A stretch of DNA of 64,000 nucleotides from JAGVSR01 sp964589785 (GTDB lineage Bacteria; Pseudomonadota; Alphaproteobacteria; Rhizobiales; Hyphomicrobiaceae), in the NCBI GenBank assembly GCA_964589785.1, contig CAZPUQ010000001.1:372001-436000 (forward strand), given 5' to 3'. A program made the translations under genes and the position numbers. This document shows, in pieces, positions 14,285 through 23,266 of the stretch (position 1 is its first letter; each line of letters starts with the position of its first letter). A model generated the notes under the pieces. It saw only the letters and a list, made by a program, of their open reading frames with translations. It ran no database searches and was not told the DNA's origin.

Positions 14285-16282
14285 ATGGCCGGTGTGCGCG
14301 GAAGGCTCGTACGCGGAAGGCCGGGGTGCGGAAGGCCTCATCTGAGGAGCATCTTGGCCATCGGCACCGCTGCCGTCCTCGCGACGGCGAGCGCGTCCCC
14401 CGTCACGGCGCGGGACACGAAGCCGAAGGCCGCGGCGGCGGCCGGCGCCTGCAGCGAGATGGACGGGGTCGCCGTGCTCACGTCCCCGCGTGCGCCGTGG
14501 AAAGGTGCGCCGCTGCGCGTTGTCATCGCGGCCGAGAAGCCGCTTGCGGGCGCCCTGAGCCTCAAGGCGCCGGACGGCAGCGAGGCGCTCGTCGTGCGCG
14601 AGCGAAAGGGCGGCCCTCCCTATTATTGGACAGCCGAGATCGCCGCGCCGGCGCCGGGCACGTGGCACGCCAGGCTGGCGCTGGAAACGGACGCAGGCGG
14701 CTGTCGGACCCTCACGCAGGAGATCGCCGTGCGTCGCGCGTCGGCCGGCTCTCCCGGGACGGAGAAGAGCGTGTGGCCCATCCGCGCCGCGTGGAACCGG
14801 GAGACGGAGAACCTCTATTCGGCGTGGATCGAGACCCTGTTCGAGGCCCCTCTGGCGGATCAGCCCTCCTGGCCGGCGCTGCATGAGGTCCTGCGCGATC
14901 CCGCGCGCAACATCCTGTTCAACCATCTGAGCCTGCGCGAGGACGAGAAGGGCCTCGTCATTCGTCCCGATTGCGCCGACCTGCCCTACTTCCTCAGGGC
15001 GTACTTCGCGTTCAAGGTGGGTCTGCCGTTCGGCTACGCGAAATGCTCGCGCGGCGGCGCGGGCAAGCCGCCGCGGTGCACGAGCTGGTGGAACATCGAG
15101 AACCAGGAGCCGCCGCCCGCGGAGACGGCCGCGAAACAGGGCGCGCCGGGATTGTTCGATGGCCTGTTCGGCATGCCGGCCGCCGCTCCCGGTCCGGTAA
15201 GGTCGAAGCCGCAGGGTCTCGTCGCGGGATTCGGCGCCTACCTCGGCGAGACCGTCGCCAACGCCGTGCATTCCGGGTCGGGCCGCGCTCCGGCGGACTC
15301 CGACAACACGGACTATTATTCTGTCCCGCTGACCGCGGAGACGTTGCGTCCGGGAACGGTCTACATCGACCCCTACGGCCATATCCTCGTGGTCGTGAAG
15401 CGCGTGCCGCAGACGGCCGATGCGGCGGGCGTGATCCTCGCCGTCGACGGACAGCCGGACGGCACCGTGGCGCGCAAGCGCTTCTGGCGCGGCAACTTCC
15501 TCTTCGCCACGAACCCGGCGCTCGGCAGCCCCGGCTTCAAGCGGTTCCGGCCCGTCGTGCGGGGAAAGGGCGGGCTCAGGCGCCTCAGCAATGGGGAGAT
15601 CGCGGCCAGCCCCTCCTACGCCGATTTCTCGCTCGAGCAGACGAAGCTTGGCGTCGAGGCCTTCTACGACCGGATGGATGATGTGATGTCGCCTGCTCCG
15701 CTCGATCCGGAGCGCGCGATGATGGAGGCGGTCACGGCGCTGGAGGAGCAGGTGAAGGCGCGGGTGACGTCGGTCGAGAACGGGCGCAAGTATCAGGTCC
15801 GCGGCGGCGGCGAGGTAGCGATGCCCGACGGCGCCTCGATCTTCGAGACGACGGGAGCGTGGGAGGATTTCGCGACGCCCTCGCGCGACCTGCGCCTCCT
15901 GATCGCGATCGATGTGGTGCGCGGCTTCCCCGATCGCGTGGCGCGCCGGCCGGAGCGGTATGCGATGCCGGCAGGCAAGAGCGTCGACGACGTGAAGGCG
16001 GCGCTTGATGCCAGGCTCGGCTCCGAGCTCTCCGCGCGCACGTTCGCGTACACGCGCAGCGACGGCTCGTCGTGGACGTTGACGCTTGCCGATGTCAAAG
16101 GGCGGATCGCCGACCTCGAGATGGCCTATAACCTCAACGATTGCGTCGAGCTGCGCTGGGGCGCGCGCGAGGGCAGCGAGGAAGCCGCCACCTGCAAGCG
16201 GCGCGCATCGACGGCCCAGCGTGCGAAGATGAGCGAGTACCGGGCCTGGTTCAGCGAGCGCCGCCGTCCGCCACGCGGCTGA
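14285..16282 (+). CDS. exported protein with possible Cys-His hydrolase domain
   Basis: A 665-residue secreted protein I cannot name. It has an N-terminal hydrophobic signal (about residues 20-42), an Ig-like region around 60-150, then RPDCADLPYFLRAYFAFK, where Cys 230 opens a helix. A low-complexity insert (about 275-310) follows, and then TVYIDPYGHILVVVKRV with His 366 on a strand. This Cys-helix then His-strand order resembles the papain/NlpC/transglutaminase-like fold, so a cysteine amidase or peptidase is possible, but this is inference from pattern. The C-terminal 230 residues are helical and polar. The start follows GGAGG with good spacing. Confidence 0.65.
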   Translation: MAGVRGRLVRGRPGCGRPHLRSILAIGTAAVLATASASPVTARDTKPKAAAAAGACSEMDGVAVLTSPRAPWKGAPLRVVIAAEKPLAGALSLKAPDGSEALVVRERKGGPPYYWTAEIAAPAPGTWHARLALETDAGGCRTLTQEIAVRRASAGSPGTEKSVWPIRAAWNRETENLYSAWIETLFEAPLADQPSWPALHEVLRDPARNILFNHLSLREDEKGLVIRPDCADLPYFLRAYFAFKVGLPFGYAKCSRGGAGKPPRCTSWWNIENQEPPPAETAAKQGAPGLFDGLFGMPAAAPGPVRSKPQGLVAGFGAYLGETVANAVHSGSGRAPADSDNTDYYSVPLTAETLRPGTVYIDPYGHILVVVKRVPQTADAAGVILAVDGQPDGTVARKRFWRGNFLFATNPALGSPGFKRFRPVVRGKGGLRRLSNGEIAASPSYADFSLEQTKLGVEAFYDRMDDVMSPAPLDPERAMMEAVTALEEQVKARVTSVENGRKYQVRGGGEVAMPDGASIFETTGAWEDFATPSRDLRLLIAIDVVRGFPDRVARRPERYAMPAGKSVDDVKAALDARLGSELSARTFAYTRSDGSSWTLTLADVKGRIADLEMAYNLNDCVELRWGAREGSEEAATCKRRASTAQRAKMSEYRAWFSERRRPPRG

Positions 16283-16345
16283 CCCCGTTTGCGGTCGCGT
16301 GGCGACGTGCTAGGCACACGGCGACTGCGTTCACCGGAGTGACCC

Positions 16346-17140
16346 ATGTTCGTGCGCCCGCTCGTCCTTGCCGTGTTTTTCTCTCTTGCCCATCTCTCTG
16401 CCGCCGGCGCGCAGGACCCCTTCCAGGGGCTCGACTTGACGTCGGACGCCTTCACCAAGGCGGAGATGACGCGCGAGGAGGTCGTGTCGGCGATCGCGAA
16501 CGGCACGCCCGAGGCGCCGGCCGATCTCTCCGGCAAGGCGCTCAACGGTCTCGACCTGTCGGGAGTGGACCTCCATGGCGTCGTGCTGCGCGCGGCCCGG
16601 CTCAACAAGGCGAACCTCGCCGGCGCCAATCTCGAAGGGGCCTCCCTCGACGCGGCGTGGGCCATGGACGCCGATCTCACCGGCGCCAGGCTCAAGGGCG
16701 CGAGCCTCGTCGGCGCCCAGTTCGTCAAAGCCAGGCTCGACGGCGCCGATCTCTCCGAGGCGAAGGTGAAATCGAACTTCGCGCAGGCGAGCCTCGTCAG
16801 GGCGCGCTTCGACGGCGCCGATCTGTCGCCCGGCCGCAAGAACCAGCGGGCCATGGTGAAGCGCGGCTTCGCCGGGGCGACGCTCGACGGGGCTTCGTTC
16901 AAGGGTGCCAACATGGTCGAGGTCGATCTGGAGTTCGCCTCCCTGAAGGACGCCGACCTGACGGGAGCCGTGCTCGCCGGCGCCGACCTGTCGGGCGCGA
17001 TCTTGGCGGGAGCGGACGTGAGCGGGGCCGATTTCAACGGCGCCAACGTCGAGTCCGCCAAGCTCGGCGGCATGAAGAACCTCGCGTCCGCCAAGGCCTT
17101 CGACACCGTGCGCAATTACGACCGCGCCTACAGGGATTAG
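16346..17140 (+). CDS. exported pentapeptide-repeat protein
   Basis: The 264-residue product has a Sec signal peptide (FVRPLVLAVFFSLAHLSAAG, cleavage near AQD). From about residue 58 to 250 it consists of A-(D/N)-L-x-x pentapeptides, such as KANLAGANLEGASLDAA and GADLSGAILAGADVSGA, which fold as a right-handed square beta-helix. A break around residues 155-170 (SPGRKNQRAMVKRG) interrupts the helix. Being exported, it is unlikely to be a gyrase-protecting Qnr-type protein; a structural or binding role in the periplasm is more plausible. It follows the 14285 gene by 63 bases and may share its transcript. Confidence 0.85.
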   Translation: MFVRPLVLAVFFSLAHLSAAGAQDPFQGLDLTSDAFTKAEMTREEVVSAIANGTPEAPADLSGKALNGLDLSGVDLHGVVLRAARLNKANLAGANLEGASLDAAWAMDADLTGARLKGASLVGAQFVKARLDGADLSEAKVKSNFAQASLVRARFDGADLSPGRKNQRAMVKRGFAGATLDGASFKGANMVEVDLEFASLKDADLTGAVLAGADLSGAILAGADVSGADFNGANVESAKLGGMKNLASAKAFDTVRNYDRAYRD

Positions 17141-17150
17141 GCGCCGCCGC

Positions 17151-18566
17151 TCAGAGTGGCACCGAGATGATGGCGCGCAGGCCGCCGATGGAGCTTTCGC
17201 CGAGCGTGACGTTGCCGCCATGGCTCTTGGCGATGTCGCGCGCGATGGCAAGCCCGAGGCCCGAGTTGGCGCAGTCCTGGTTGCGCGACTTGTCGATGCG
17301 GTAGAACGGCCGGAAGACGTTCTCGCGCTCGGACGACGGAATGCCAGGGCCGTTGTCGTCCACCTCGACGCGCAGCCAGCTTCCCTCCGTCGCCGCGCGG
17401 ATGATGATGCGGTCGCCGTAGCGCACCGCGTTCGAGACGAGGTTCGTCACCGCCCGCTTGAAGGCGTTGCGTTTCAGCGGCAGCACGAGATCCTCGCGGC
17501 TGCGGCGCATCTTGAGCTCGATCGAGGTGCCGTAGGCCTGCGATTCCTCGTGGACCTCATCGAGCAATTCGCGCAGATTCGTCGGCTTCGCCTCCTCGCC
17601 GCCGTCGCCGCGCGCGAACGCCAGATAGTCCTCCAGCATGTGCTGCATCTCGTTGACGTCGGTGCGCAGCGAGCGCGTCTCCGCCGTATCGGGAAGGAAG
17701 GCGAGCTCGAGCTTGAAGCGCGTCAGGATGGTGCGCAGGTCGTGGCTGACGCCGGCGAGCATGGTGGTGCGCTGCTCGACGTGCTGGGTGATGCGGTCGC
17801 GCATCTCGATGAACGACTGCGAGGCCTGGCGCACCTCGCGGGCGCCGCGCGGCCTGAAGTCGTCCGGAACGGGGCGGCCCTTGCCGAAGGCGTCGGCGGC
17901 GTCCGCGAGCCTCAGGATCGGCCGGATCTGGTTCCTGAGAAAGAGGATCGCGACGGTGAGCAGGATGATGGAGGTGCCGATCATCCACAACAGGAAGATA
18001 TGCGAGTTCGAGGCGTAGGTCTGCGACCGCGTCGCGATGAAGCGCAGGATGGCATCGTCGTGCCGCACCCGGATCTCGACCAGCCGCGCCTCGCCCAGCG
18101 TGTCGATCCAGAACGGCCTCTTGACGTTGCGCGACAGCTCCTTGGAGAGCGCGCGGTCGAGAACGTCGAAGAACGGCTTCGGTGTCGGCGCGGGCAGATC
18201 GCCGGGGGGCAGGATCTGCATGGTGAGATTGAGCTTGTCGCGGGCGAGCTCGATGAGACGGGTGTTCGCGGTCGCGTCCTTCTGCGTGTCGTAGAGCTCG
18301 ATAAGCGCGGCGATATTGCGGGCGGTGGTCTCCGACAGCCGCCGCGTCACCGATTGCCAATGGCGCTCCATGAACACGAAGGCGATGACGCCCTCGAGCA
18401 CGACGATCGGCGTGATGATGATGAGGAGCGCACGGGCGAAGAGGCCCTTCGGCAGGGCATCCGCGATCCAGGCGCTGACGGCCCCGGGAAGGCGCGCCGC
18501 CTCGTCGCGCACGGCCGCAAGCCGTGACTTCATCCTGGCGGCAGGCGCTTCGAAGCGGGCGACCAT
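17151..18566 (-). CDS. sensor histidine kinase, EnvZ/RstB-like
   Basis: A 471-residue membrane sensor. Helix TM1 is about 44-65, a periplasmic domain of about 120 residues follows, TM2 is about 189-210, and the HAMP domain is about 212-265. The H-box is AGVSHDLRTILTR with phosphoacceptor His 275. The N-box is TNLVSNAVRYG, G1 is DDNGPGIP and G2 is SGLGLAIA. The usual Pro of HDLRTPLTR is Ile here. It lies 27 bases after the response regulator gene and is the last gene of a MarR-regulator-kinase operon. The signal sensed is unknown. Confidence 0.9.
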   Translation of the reverse strand: MVARFEAPAARMKSRLAAVRDEAARLPGAVSAWIADALPKGLFARALLIIITPIVVLEGVIAFVFMERHWQSVTRRLSETTARNIAALIELYDTQKDATANTRLIELARDKLNLTMQILPPGDLPAPTPKPFFDVLDRALSKELSRNVKRPFWIDTLGEARLVEIRVRHDDAILRFIATRSQTYASNSHIFLLWMIGTSIILLTVAILFLRNQIRPILRLADAADAFGKGRPVPDDFRPRGAREVRQASQSFIEMRDRITQHVEQRTTMLAGVSHDLRTILTRFKLELAFLPDTAETRSLRTDVNEMQHMLEDYLAFARGDGGEEAKPTNLRELLDEVHEESQAYGTSIELKMRRSREDLVLPLKRNAFKRAVTNLVSNAVRYGDRIIIRAATEGSWLRVEVDDNGPGIPSSERENVFRPFYRIDKSRNQDCANSGLGLAIARDIAKSHGGNVTLGESSIGGLRAIISVPL

Positions 18567-18593
18567 CTCTGAAGCCGTCTCTCCGTCGGGGTT

Positions 18594-19310
18594 TCAGTCC
18601 GTGTAGAGGATGTAGCCCTTGCCGCGCACCGTCTGCAGGTACACGGGGTTGGACGGATCGCTTTCGATCTTGCGCCGCAGCCGGTTGATCTGCACGTCGA
18701 TCGCGCGCTCGCTGCCGGTGCTGTCGTCGTTCGACAGCTCGTGGCGCGGAATGGGCAGGCCGCGGCGCTGGGCGAACTGGCGCAACAGGTCACGCTCGCG
18801 TTCGGTCAGCTTGATGGTCTCGTCCTCGCGCTTCAGCTCGCCGCGCGAGATGATGAACGTGTAGGGTCCCATGCGCACCTCGTCGACGGGATGCTGCGGG
18901 CCCGGCTGGCCGCGGCGCAGGATGTTGCGCAGGCGCAGCAGCAGCTCGCGCGGCTCGAACGGCTTGGTCACGTAGTCGTCGACGCCGATCTCCAGCCCCT
19001 CGATGCGGTTCTCCGTCTCGGCGCGCGCGGTCAGAAGGCAGACGGGCACGCGCGAGCTCGATTTCAGATCCTGCGCGAGCGAGAGCCCGCTTTCGCCGGG
19101 CATCATGACGTCGAGGAGGATGAGATCGAAGGCGAGGCCGCGCATGGCGGCGCGCGCGGTCCCCGCATCTGCCGCCGTCGTCACGCGGAAGCCGTTCTCG
19201 TGCAGATAGCGGCCCAGCAGGTCGCGGATCTTCTGGTCGTCGTCCACCACGAGGATGTGCGGCGCGTCGTCCGGAAGCGGATCGGCCTTGCGGGCGAGGT
19301 TGTCGGTCAT
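18594..19310 (-). CDS. OmpR-family response regulator (PetR-like)
   Basis: A 238-residue two-domain regulator. The receiver domain has acidic pair DDD near 23-25, phosphoacceptor Asp 67 in LILLDVMMPGESG, and Lys 116 in VTKPFEP. The C-terminal winged helix shows LTERERDLLRQFAQ and SERAIDVQINRLRRKIE, ending VRGKGYILYTD. The start codon overlaps the stop of the upstream MarR gene in an ATGA arrangement, so translation is probably coupled. The MarR-plus-OmpR pair matches the petP-petR arrangement described in Rhodobacter; that equivalence is inferred from gene order only. Confidence 0.9.
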   Translation of the reverse strand: MTDNLARKADPLPDDAPHILVVDDDQKIRDLLGRYLHENGFRVTTAADAGTARAAMRGLAFDLILLDVMMPGESGLSLAQDLKSSSRVPVCLLTARAETENRIEGLEIGVDDYVTKPFEPRELLLRLRNILRRGQPGPQHPVDEVRMGPYTFIISRGELKREDETIKLTERERDLLRQFAQRRGLPIPRHELSNDDSTGSERAIDVQINRLRRKIESDPSNPVYLQTVRGKGYILYTD

Positions 19311-19909
19311 GAAGCAGGGCCCTGTGTGGCGGCAGCCTCCGTGACGGCCGGCGCCATTTCGCCGCCGACCCATTTCACGAGGCTTGCCACTTCAGCGCGC
19401 TCGTGCGGCTCGATCATGGCGAGAAGAAAGCGCCGTGTCACTTCGTCCGCTCCAGCGCCCGCCTCGTTCAGCGCGTGCGCGATGCGCTTCACCTGCAGTT
19501 CCGTCAGCTTGTCGGTGAGGCGGATACCCTTCGGGGTCAAATAGAGGCGGCGCTCGCGCAGGTCGTCGGGCCCCGGACGCTGAGAGATGAACCCTTTTTC
19601 CCGGAGTTCCTTCAGGACGCGCGCCAGGCTCTGCTTGGTGATCTTGAGGATATCCAGGAGTTCGGCCACTTTGAGGCCCGGATTGCGATGCACGAAATGC
19701 AGCACGCGGTGGTGCGCCCGGCCGAAGCCGTAGCGCACGAGAATCGCATCGGGATCGCCGGTGAAGTTTCGGTAGGCGAAATAGAAGAGCTCCGCGAACG
19801 AGACGAGCGCGGGTGGCACGGCACCGGCCTCGCCGGCCGGGACGCCGCCAGAACCGGCGGAGGCCGGTGCCGGGCGCTGTCTGGCGTTGTCCGCAGTTAT
19901 GTCAGTCAT
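19307..19909 (-). CDS. MarR-family transcriptional regulator (PetP-like)
   Basis: A 200-residue winged-helix regulator. The core contains RYGFGRAHHRVLHFVHRNPGL, LLDILKITKQSLARVLKEL (the recognition region) and the wing KGFISQRPGPDDLRERRLY, followed by LTPKGIRLTDKL, all standard MarR signatures. An N-terminal Ala/Gly/Pro-rich extension of about 30 residues precedes the domain. First gene of an operon with the response regulator and kinase. It is divergent from ilvE, and an imperfect inverted repeat in the shared upstream region could be its operator. Confidence 0.88.
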   Translation of the reverse strand: MTDITADNARQRPAPASAGSGGVPAGEAGAVPPALVSFAELFYFAYRNFTGDPDAILVRYGFGRAHHRVLHFVHRNPGLKVAELLDILKITKQSLARVLKELREKGFISQRPGPDDLRERRLYLTPKGIRLTDKLTELQVKRIAHALNEAGAGADEVTRRFLLAMIEPHERAEVASLVKWVGGEMAPAVTEAAATQGPAS

Positions 19910-19910
19910 G

Positions 19911-19951
19911 TTGACTTATTTGCCGCCGATCGCTAGAGGTGGCAAGTCATT
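19911..19951. promoter_or_regulatory. candidate operator/promoter between marR-type gene and ilvE
   Basis: An imperfect inverted repeat pairs TGACTTATTTGCC (19912-19924) with GGCAAGTCA (19941-19949). On the plus strand TTGACT (19911-19916) is followed after 17 bases by TAGAGG (19934-19939). It begins one base upstream of the MarR-type ATG, where autoregulation would be expected. The match is imperfect, so this is a candidate. Confidence 0.35.
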
Positions 19952-20130
19952 TCGCGTCGAAGATCGAAGACGTCGCTCACGGACAGGTCGCTCCGCCGAA
20001 CCCTCTCTCGGGCGGGACAGCCCACAGGATTGCGGCCCTTGAGGCTCGCGCCCGGCACGCCTTCCCCTTCACGCACGGGCATTTGGCCGCGAGGTCCGCG
20101 CCCGCCCAGCCAGGAGGAAGCGAAGACGTC

Positions 20131-21027
20131 ATGGCCGATCTCGTCCCCTATCACGACCGCGATGGCTTCATCTGGTTCGACGGCAAGCTGGTGCCGTGGC
20201 GCGAGGCGAACGTGCACGTGCTGACGCATGCGCTGCACTACGCCAGCGCCGTGTTCGAGGGTGAGCGGTCGTACGGCGGCGAGATCTTCAAGCTGCGCGA
20301 GCATACCGAGCGCCTGATCGAGAGCGGGCGCATGCTCGATTTCGAGATCCCGTTCACGGCCGATGAGATCGACACGGCCTGCCGCGACGCGCTGAAGGCG
20401 AACGGCCTCACCGACGGCTATGTCCGTCCCATCGCCTGGCGCGGCAGCGAGCAGATGGGCGTCTCCGCCCAGCACAGCAGGATCCACCTCGCGGTCGCAG
20501 CCTGGAACTGGGGCTCCTATTTCGACAAGGCGGAACGCCTGCGCGGCATTCGCGTCGGGCTCGCCCAGTACCGCCGGCCCGATCCGGCGACGATCCCGTC
20601 GAAGGCGAAGGCGACCGGCCTCTACATGATCTGCACGATCGAGAAGCACCGGGCCGAGCGCGCGGGCTACGCCGACGCGATGATGCTCGATTATCGCGGA
20701 CACGTGGCGGAATGCACCGGCGCCAACATGTTCTTCATCAAGGACGGCGAGATCCACACCCCCACGCCAGACTGCTTCCTCAACGGCATCACGCGCCAGA
20801 CGGTCATCGATCTGGCCCGCCGGCGCGGCATCAAGGTCGTCGAGCGCACGATCCTGCCCGAGGAGCTCGGCTCGTTCTCCGAGGTCTTTATCACGGGTAC
20901 GGCCGCCGAGATCACGCCGGTGCGCGAGATCGGTCCCAACCGCTACACGCCCGGCCGGCTGTGCGAGCTCCTGCTCAACGACTACATGGCGGAGGTGCAG
21001 CCGAAGTCCCGCGCCGCGGCCGAGTGA
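20131..21027 (+). CDS. ilvE: branched-chain amino acid aminotransferase
   Basis: A PLP fold IV aminotransferase for the last step of Leu, Ile and Val synthesis. The 298-residue product shows HALHYASAVFEGERSY, the PLP Lys in PSKAKATGLYMIC (Lys 160 by position against the usual AKAGGNY), then ECTGANMFFIKDG, FLNGITRQTVIDL and EVFITGTAAEITPV. The start at 20131 follows AGGAGG by 13 bases and gives the normal family N-terminus; the open frame extending to 19939 is not used. Cytoplasmic. Confidence 0.93.
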   Translation: MADLVPYHDRDGFIWFDGKLVPWREANVHVLTHALHYASAVFEGERSYGGEIFKLREHTERLIESGRMLDFEIPFTADEIDTACRDALKANGLTDGYVRPIAWRGSEQMGVSAQHSRIHLAVAAWNWGSYFDKAERLRGIRVGLAQYRRPDPATIPSKAKATGLYMICTIEKHRAERAGYADAMMLDYRGHVAECTGANMFFIKDGEIHTPTPDCFLNGITRQTVIDLARRRGIKVVERTILPEELGSFSEVFITGTAAEITPVREIGPNRYTPGRLCELLLNDYMAEVQPKSRAAAE

Positions 21028-21066
21028 AACGGGCCGCTGCTGCTCGTTCGGCAATGCGGGACTTCG

Positions 21067-21318
21067 TCAGCGCCCGTGGGCGAAGAGCGCGAGGAAGAAC
21101 ACGCCTAGGAAGGTGGCGATGATGCCGCCGGCGATGAGCAGGGCCGAAAGCGGGAAGCTGTAGTCGAACAGGGCCGACAGGCCGGCAAGCGTGATGACCC
21201 AGAAGATCGCGGGCGCGACCGAGGCGAGCACGAGGCCGATCGCGAAGTCGCGCGAAGGCGAAGCGGCCGGCCGCGCAGGGACCGCTGCGGGCAACGATCG
21301 CGCCGTCGTCGTTGGCAT
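21067..21318 (-). CDS. small membrane protein, two TM helices
   Basis: An 83-residue protein with predicted helices at about 25-45 (AIGLVLASVAPAIFWVITL) and 55-80 (LSALLIAGGIIATFLGVFFL), then AHGR. A strong ribosome site AAAGGAGA lies six bases before the ATG, which supports it as a true gene despite its size. Family not recognised. It converges on ilvE. Confidence 0.72.
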   Translation of the reverse strand: MPTTTARSLPAAVPARPAASPSRDFAIGLVLASVAPAIFWVITLAGLSALFDYSFPLSALLIAGGIIATFLGVFFLALFAHGR

Positions 21319-21541
21319 CGTGTTCTCCTTTCGACGAGCACAAACGACACGAGTGTCGGATCGAATCCTTAACGGACGGCAAACGCTGATGTTCCGCGCA
21401 GGCTACCCGATTCAATCTCCAGCTGTCATTAACCAGTTTGCAACACAACCCATGGGCCGTGTCTTCCGGCTGCGGGGTCCTTCGGGCGCGGCATCACCTT
21501 TGCGCGGATCTGTGGCCGGCGTTAGGCGGTAGGGTCCTCGG

Positions 21542-23179
21542 ATGCAGCACGCGGAAGGCAAGGCGGAACAGCCCAGGGGCAAGGTCTACGATGTCGCCAT
21601 CATCGGTGGCGGGCACAACGGTCTGACCGCGGCGGCCTATCTCGCCAAGGCGGGGCTCGACGTCGTGGTCCTCGAAAAGAATGCGGTGGCGGGCGGCGCG
21701 GCCCTCACCGAGGAGTTCCACCCCGGCTATCGCAACTCGGTGGCGTCCTACACCGTCAGCCTGCTCGATCCGACGGTCATCCGCGACCTCGACCTTGGCC
21801 GCGAGGGCCTGCGGATCGTCGAGCGGCCGGCGGCAAACTTCCTGCCCCTCGACCGCGACCGGGCGCTCTTCTGGGCTTACGGCATGGCGGCGCGGCAGAC
21901 AGCGCTCGCCGAGCTGTCTCCCCGCGACGCGGAGCGCTATCCCGCCTATGAGGCCGCACTCGAGCGGGCCGCGGCCGTGCTGCGCGACCTGACGCGACGG
22001 ACGCCGCCGAACGCGGGCGGCGGCTGGGCCGAGCTCCTGAAGGGGGCGGGGATTGGCCGCCGCATTCTCGGCCTCTCCCTCGACGACCAGCGGCTCATCG
22101 CCGACCTCTTCACGCGCAGCGCCTCTGATTTCCTCGACCAGTGGTTCGAGAGCGAGCACGTGAAGGCGCTCTTTGCCTTCGACGGAATCGTCGGCTCGTT
22201 CGCCGCGCCCTCGACGCCGGGCACGGCCTACGTGCTGCTGCATCATTGCTTCGGCGAGGTGAACGGCAAGCCGGGGGTCTGGGGCCACGCCGTCGGCGGC
22301 ATGGGCGCGATCACCGGGGCAATGGCGCGCGCGGCGCAAAGGGCAGGGGCCGAGATCCGGCTCGAGGCGCCGGTCGCCCGGGTCGTCGTCGAGAACGGCC
22401 GCGCCGCCGGCGTCCAATTGGCGAGCGGAGAAAAGGTGCGCGCGCGGGCGGTTGCCGCCAACGTCGGCCCCAAGCTCCTCTTTCGCGATCTCGTGGCGGA
22501 CGAGGACGTTGCGCCCGACGTGCGCCGCCGCTTCACGGCGATCCGGACGGGCTCGGGCACGTTTCGCATGAACGTCGCGCTGACGGAGCTTCCGAGCTTC
22601 GCCGCGCGGCCGGGCACGGAGCCTGCGCCGCACCACGGCGCCGGCATCATCATCGCTCCGACGGTCGCCTACATGGAGCGCGCGTATCTGGATGCGAGGC
22701 GCGAGGGCTGGTCGCGCGAGCCGGTCGTCGAGATGCTGATCCCGTCCGTGCTCGATGCGTCGCTCGCGCCACCCGGCCGGCACGTCGCCTCGCTATTCGT
22801 GCAGCACGTGGCGCCAACCCTGCCCGGCAGCCGTTCATGGCAGAACCCGCGCGAGAAGGAGCGCTTCGCCGACATCGTGATCGAGACGGTGACGATGCAC
22901 GCGCCGAACTTCCGCCGCTCCATCCTCGGTGCGCAGATCCTCTCCCCGCTCGATCTGGAGACCCGCTTCGGGCTGGTCGACGGCGACATCTTCCACGGCC
23001 AGCTCTCGCCCGACCAGTTGTTCTCCCTGCGCCCGGTCCTCGGTCATGCCGACTACCGGATGCCGGTTTCAAACCTCTACCTGTGCGGGTCGGGCGCCCA
23101 TCCGGGCGGCGGGGTGACGGGCCTGCCGGGGCGCAATGCGGCGCGGGAGATCATGCGCGACCTCAAGTGGCGGTTTTGA
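21542..23179 (+). CDS. FAD-dependent oxidoreductase, phytoene dehydrogenase-like
   Basis: A 545-residue flavoprotein. The N-terminal dinucleotide fold VAIIGGGHNGLTAAAYLAK is followed by the GGAALTEEF segment typical of the phytoene desaturase/CrtI-like amine oxidase group. The C-terminal FAD segment is LCGSGAHPGGGVTGLPGRNA. The length and this ending fit the widespread PYROXD2-like branch rather than true carotenoid desaturases, and no carotenoid genes are nearby, so a carotenoid role is unlikely. It leads a likely operon with a flavin reductase, arfB and hyi. Confidence 0.85.
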   Translation: MQHAEGKAEQPRGKVYDVAIIGGGHNGLTAAAYLAKAGLDVVVLEKNAVAGGAALTEEFHPGYRNSVASYTVSLLDPTVIRDLDLGREGLRIVERPAANFLPLDRDRALFWAYGMAARQTALAELSPRDAERYPAYEAALERAAAVLRDLTRRTPPNAGGGWAELLKGAGIGRRILGLSLDDQRLIADLFTRSASDFLDQWFESEHVKALFAFDGIVGSFAAPSTPGTAYVLLHHCFGEVNGKPGVWGHAVGGMGAITGAMARAAQRAGAEIRLEAPVARVVVENGRAAGVQLASGEKVRARAVAANVGPKLLFRDLVADEDVAPDVRRRFTAIRTGSGTFRMNVALTELPSFAARPGTEPAPHHGAGIIIAPTVAYMERAYLDARREGWSREPVVEMLIPSVLDASLAPPGRHVASLFVQHVAPTLPGSRSWQNPREKERFADIVIETVTMHAPNFRRSILGAQILSPLDLETRFGLVDGDIFHGQLSPDQLFSLRPVLGHADYRMPVSNLYLCGSGAHPGGGVTGLPGRNAAREIMRDLKWRF

Positions 23180-23266
23180 GTTGACGGTTCGCAATCCGTT
23201 CGGCAATCGGAGCGCAGGGGCCTTCCCCCGTCTTCCCCTCCGAGGCCAACAGGATCAAAGCCGCCG

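Noticed and set aside
16346..17140. Qnr-like gyrase-protection protein
   Set aside because: Pentapeptide repeats are present, but the protein carries a signal peptide and would be outside the cytoplasm.
19939..20130. An N-terminal extension of ilvE of 64 codons
   Set aside because: It is not similar to the family N-terminus and overlaps the regulatory region. AGGAGG before 20131 supports the shorter protein.
21542..23179. Carotenoid biosynthesis enzyme
   Set aside because: The fold is phytoene-desaturase-like, but no crt genes are nearby and the neighbours are a flavin reductase, arfB and hyi.
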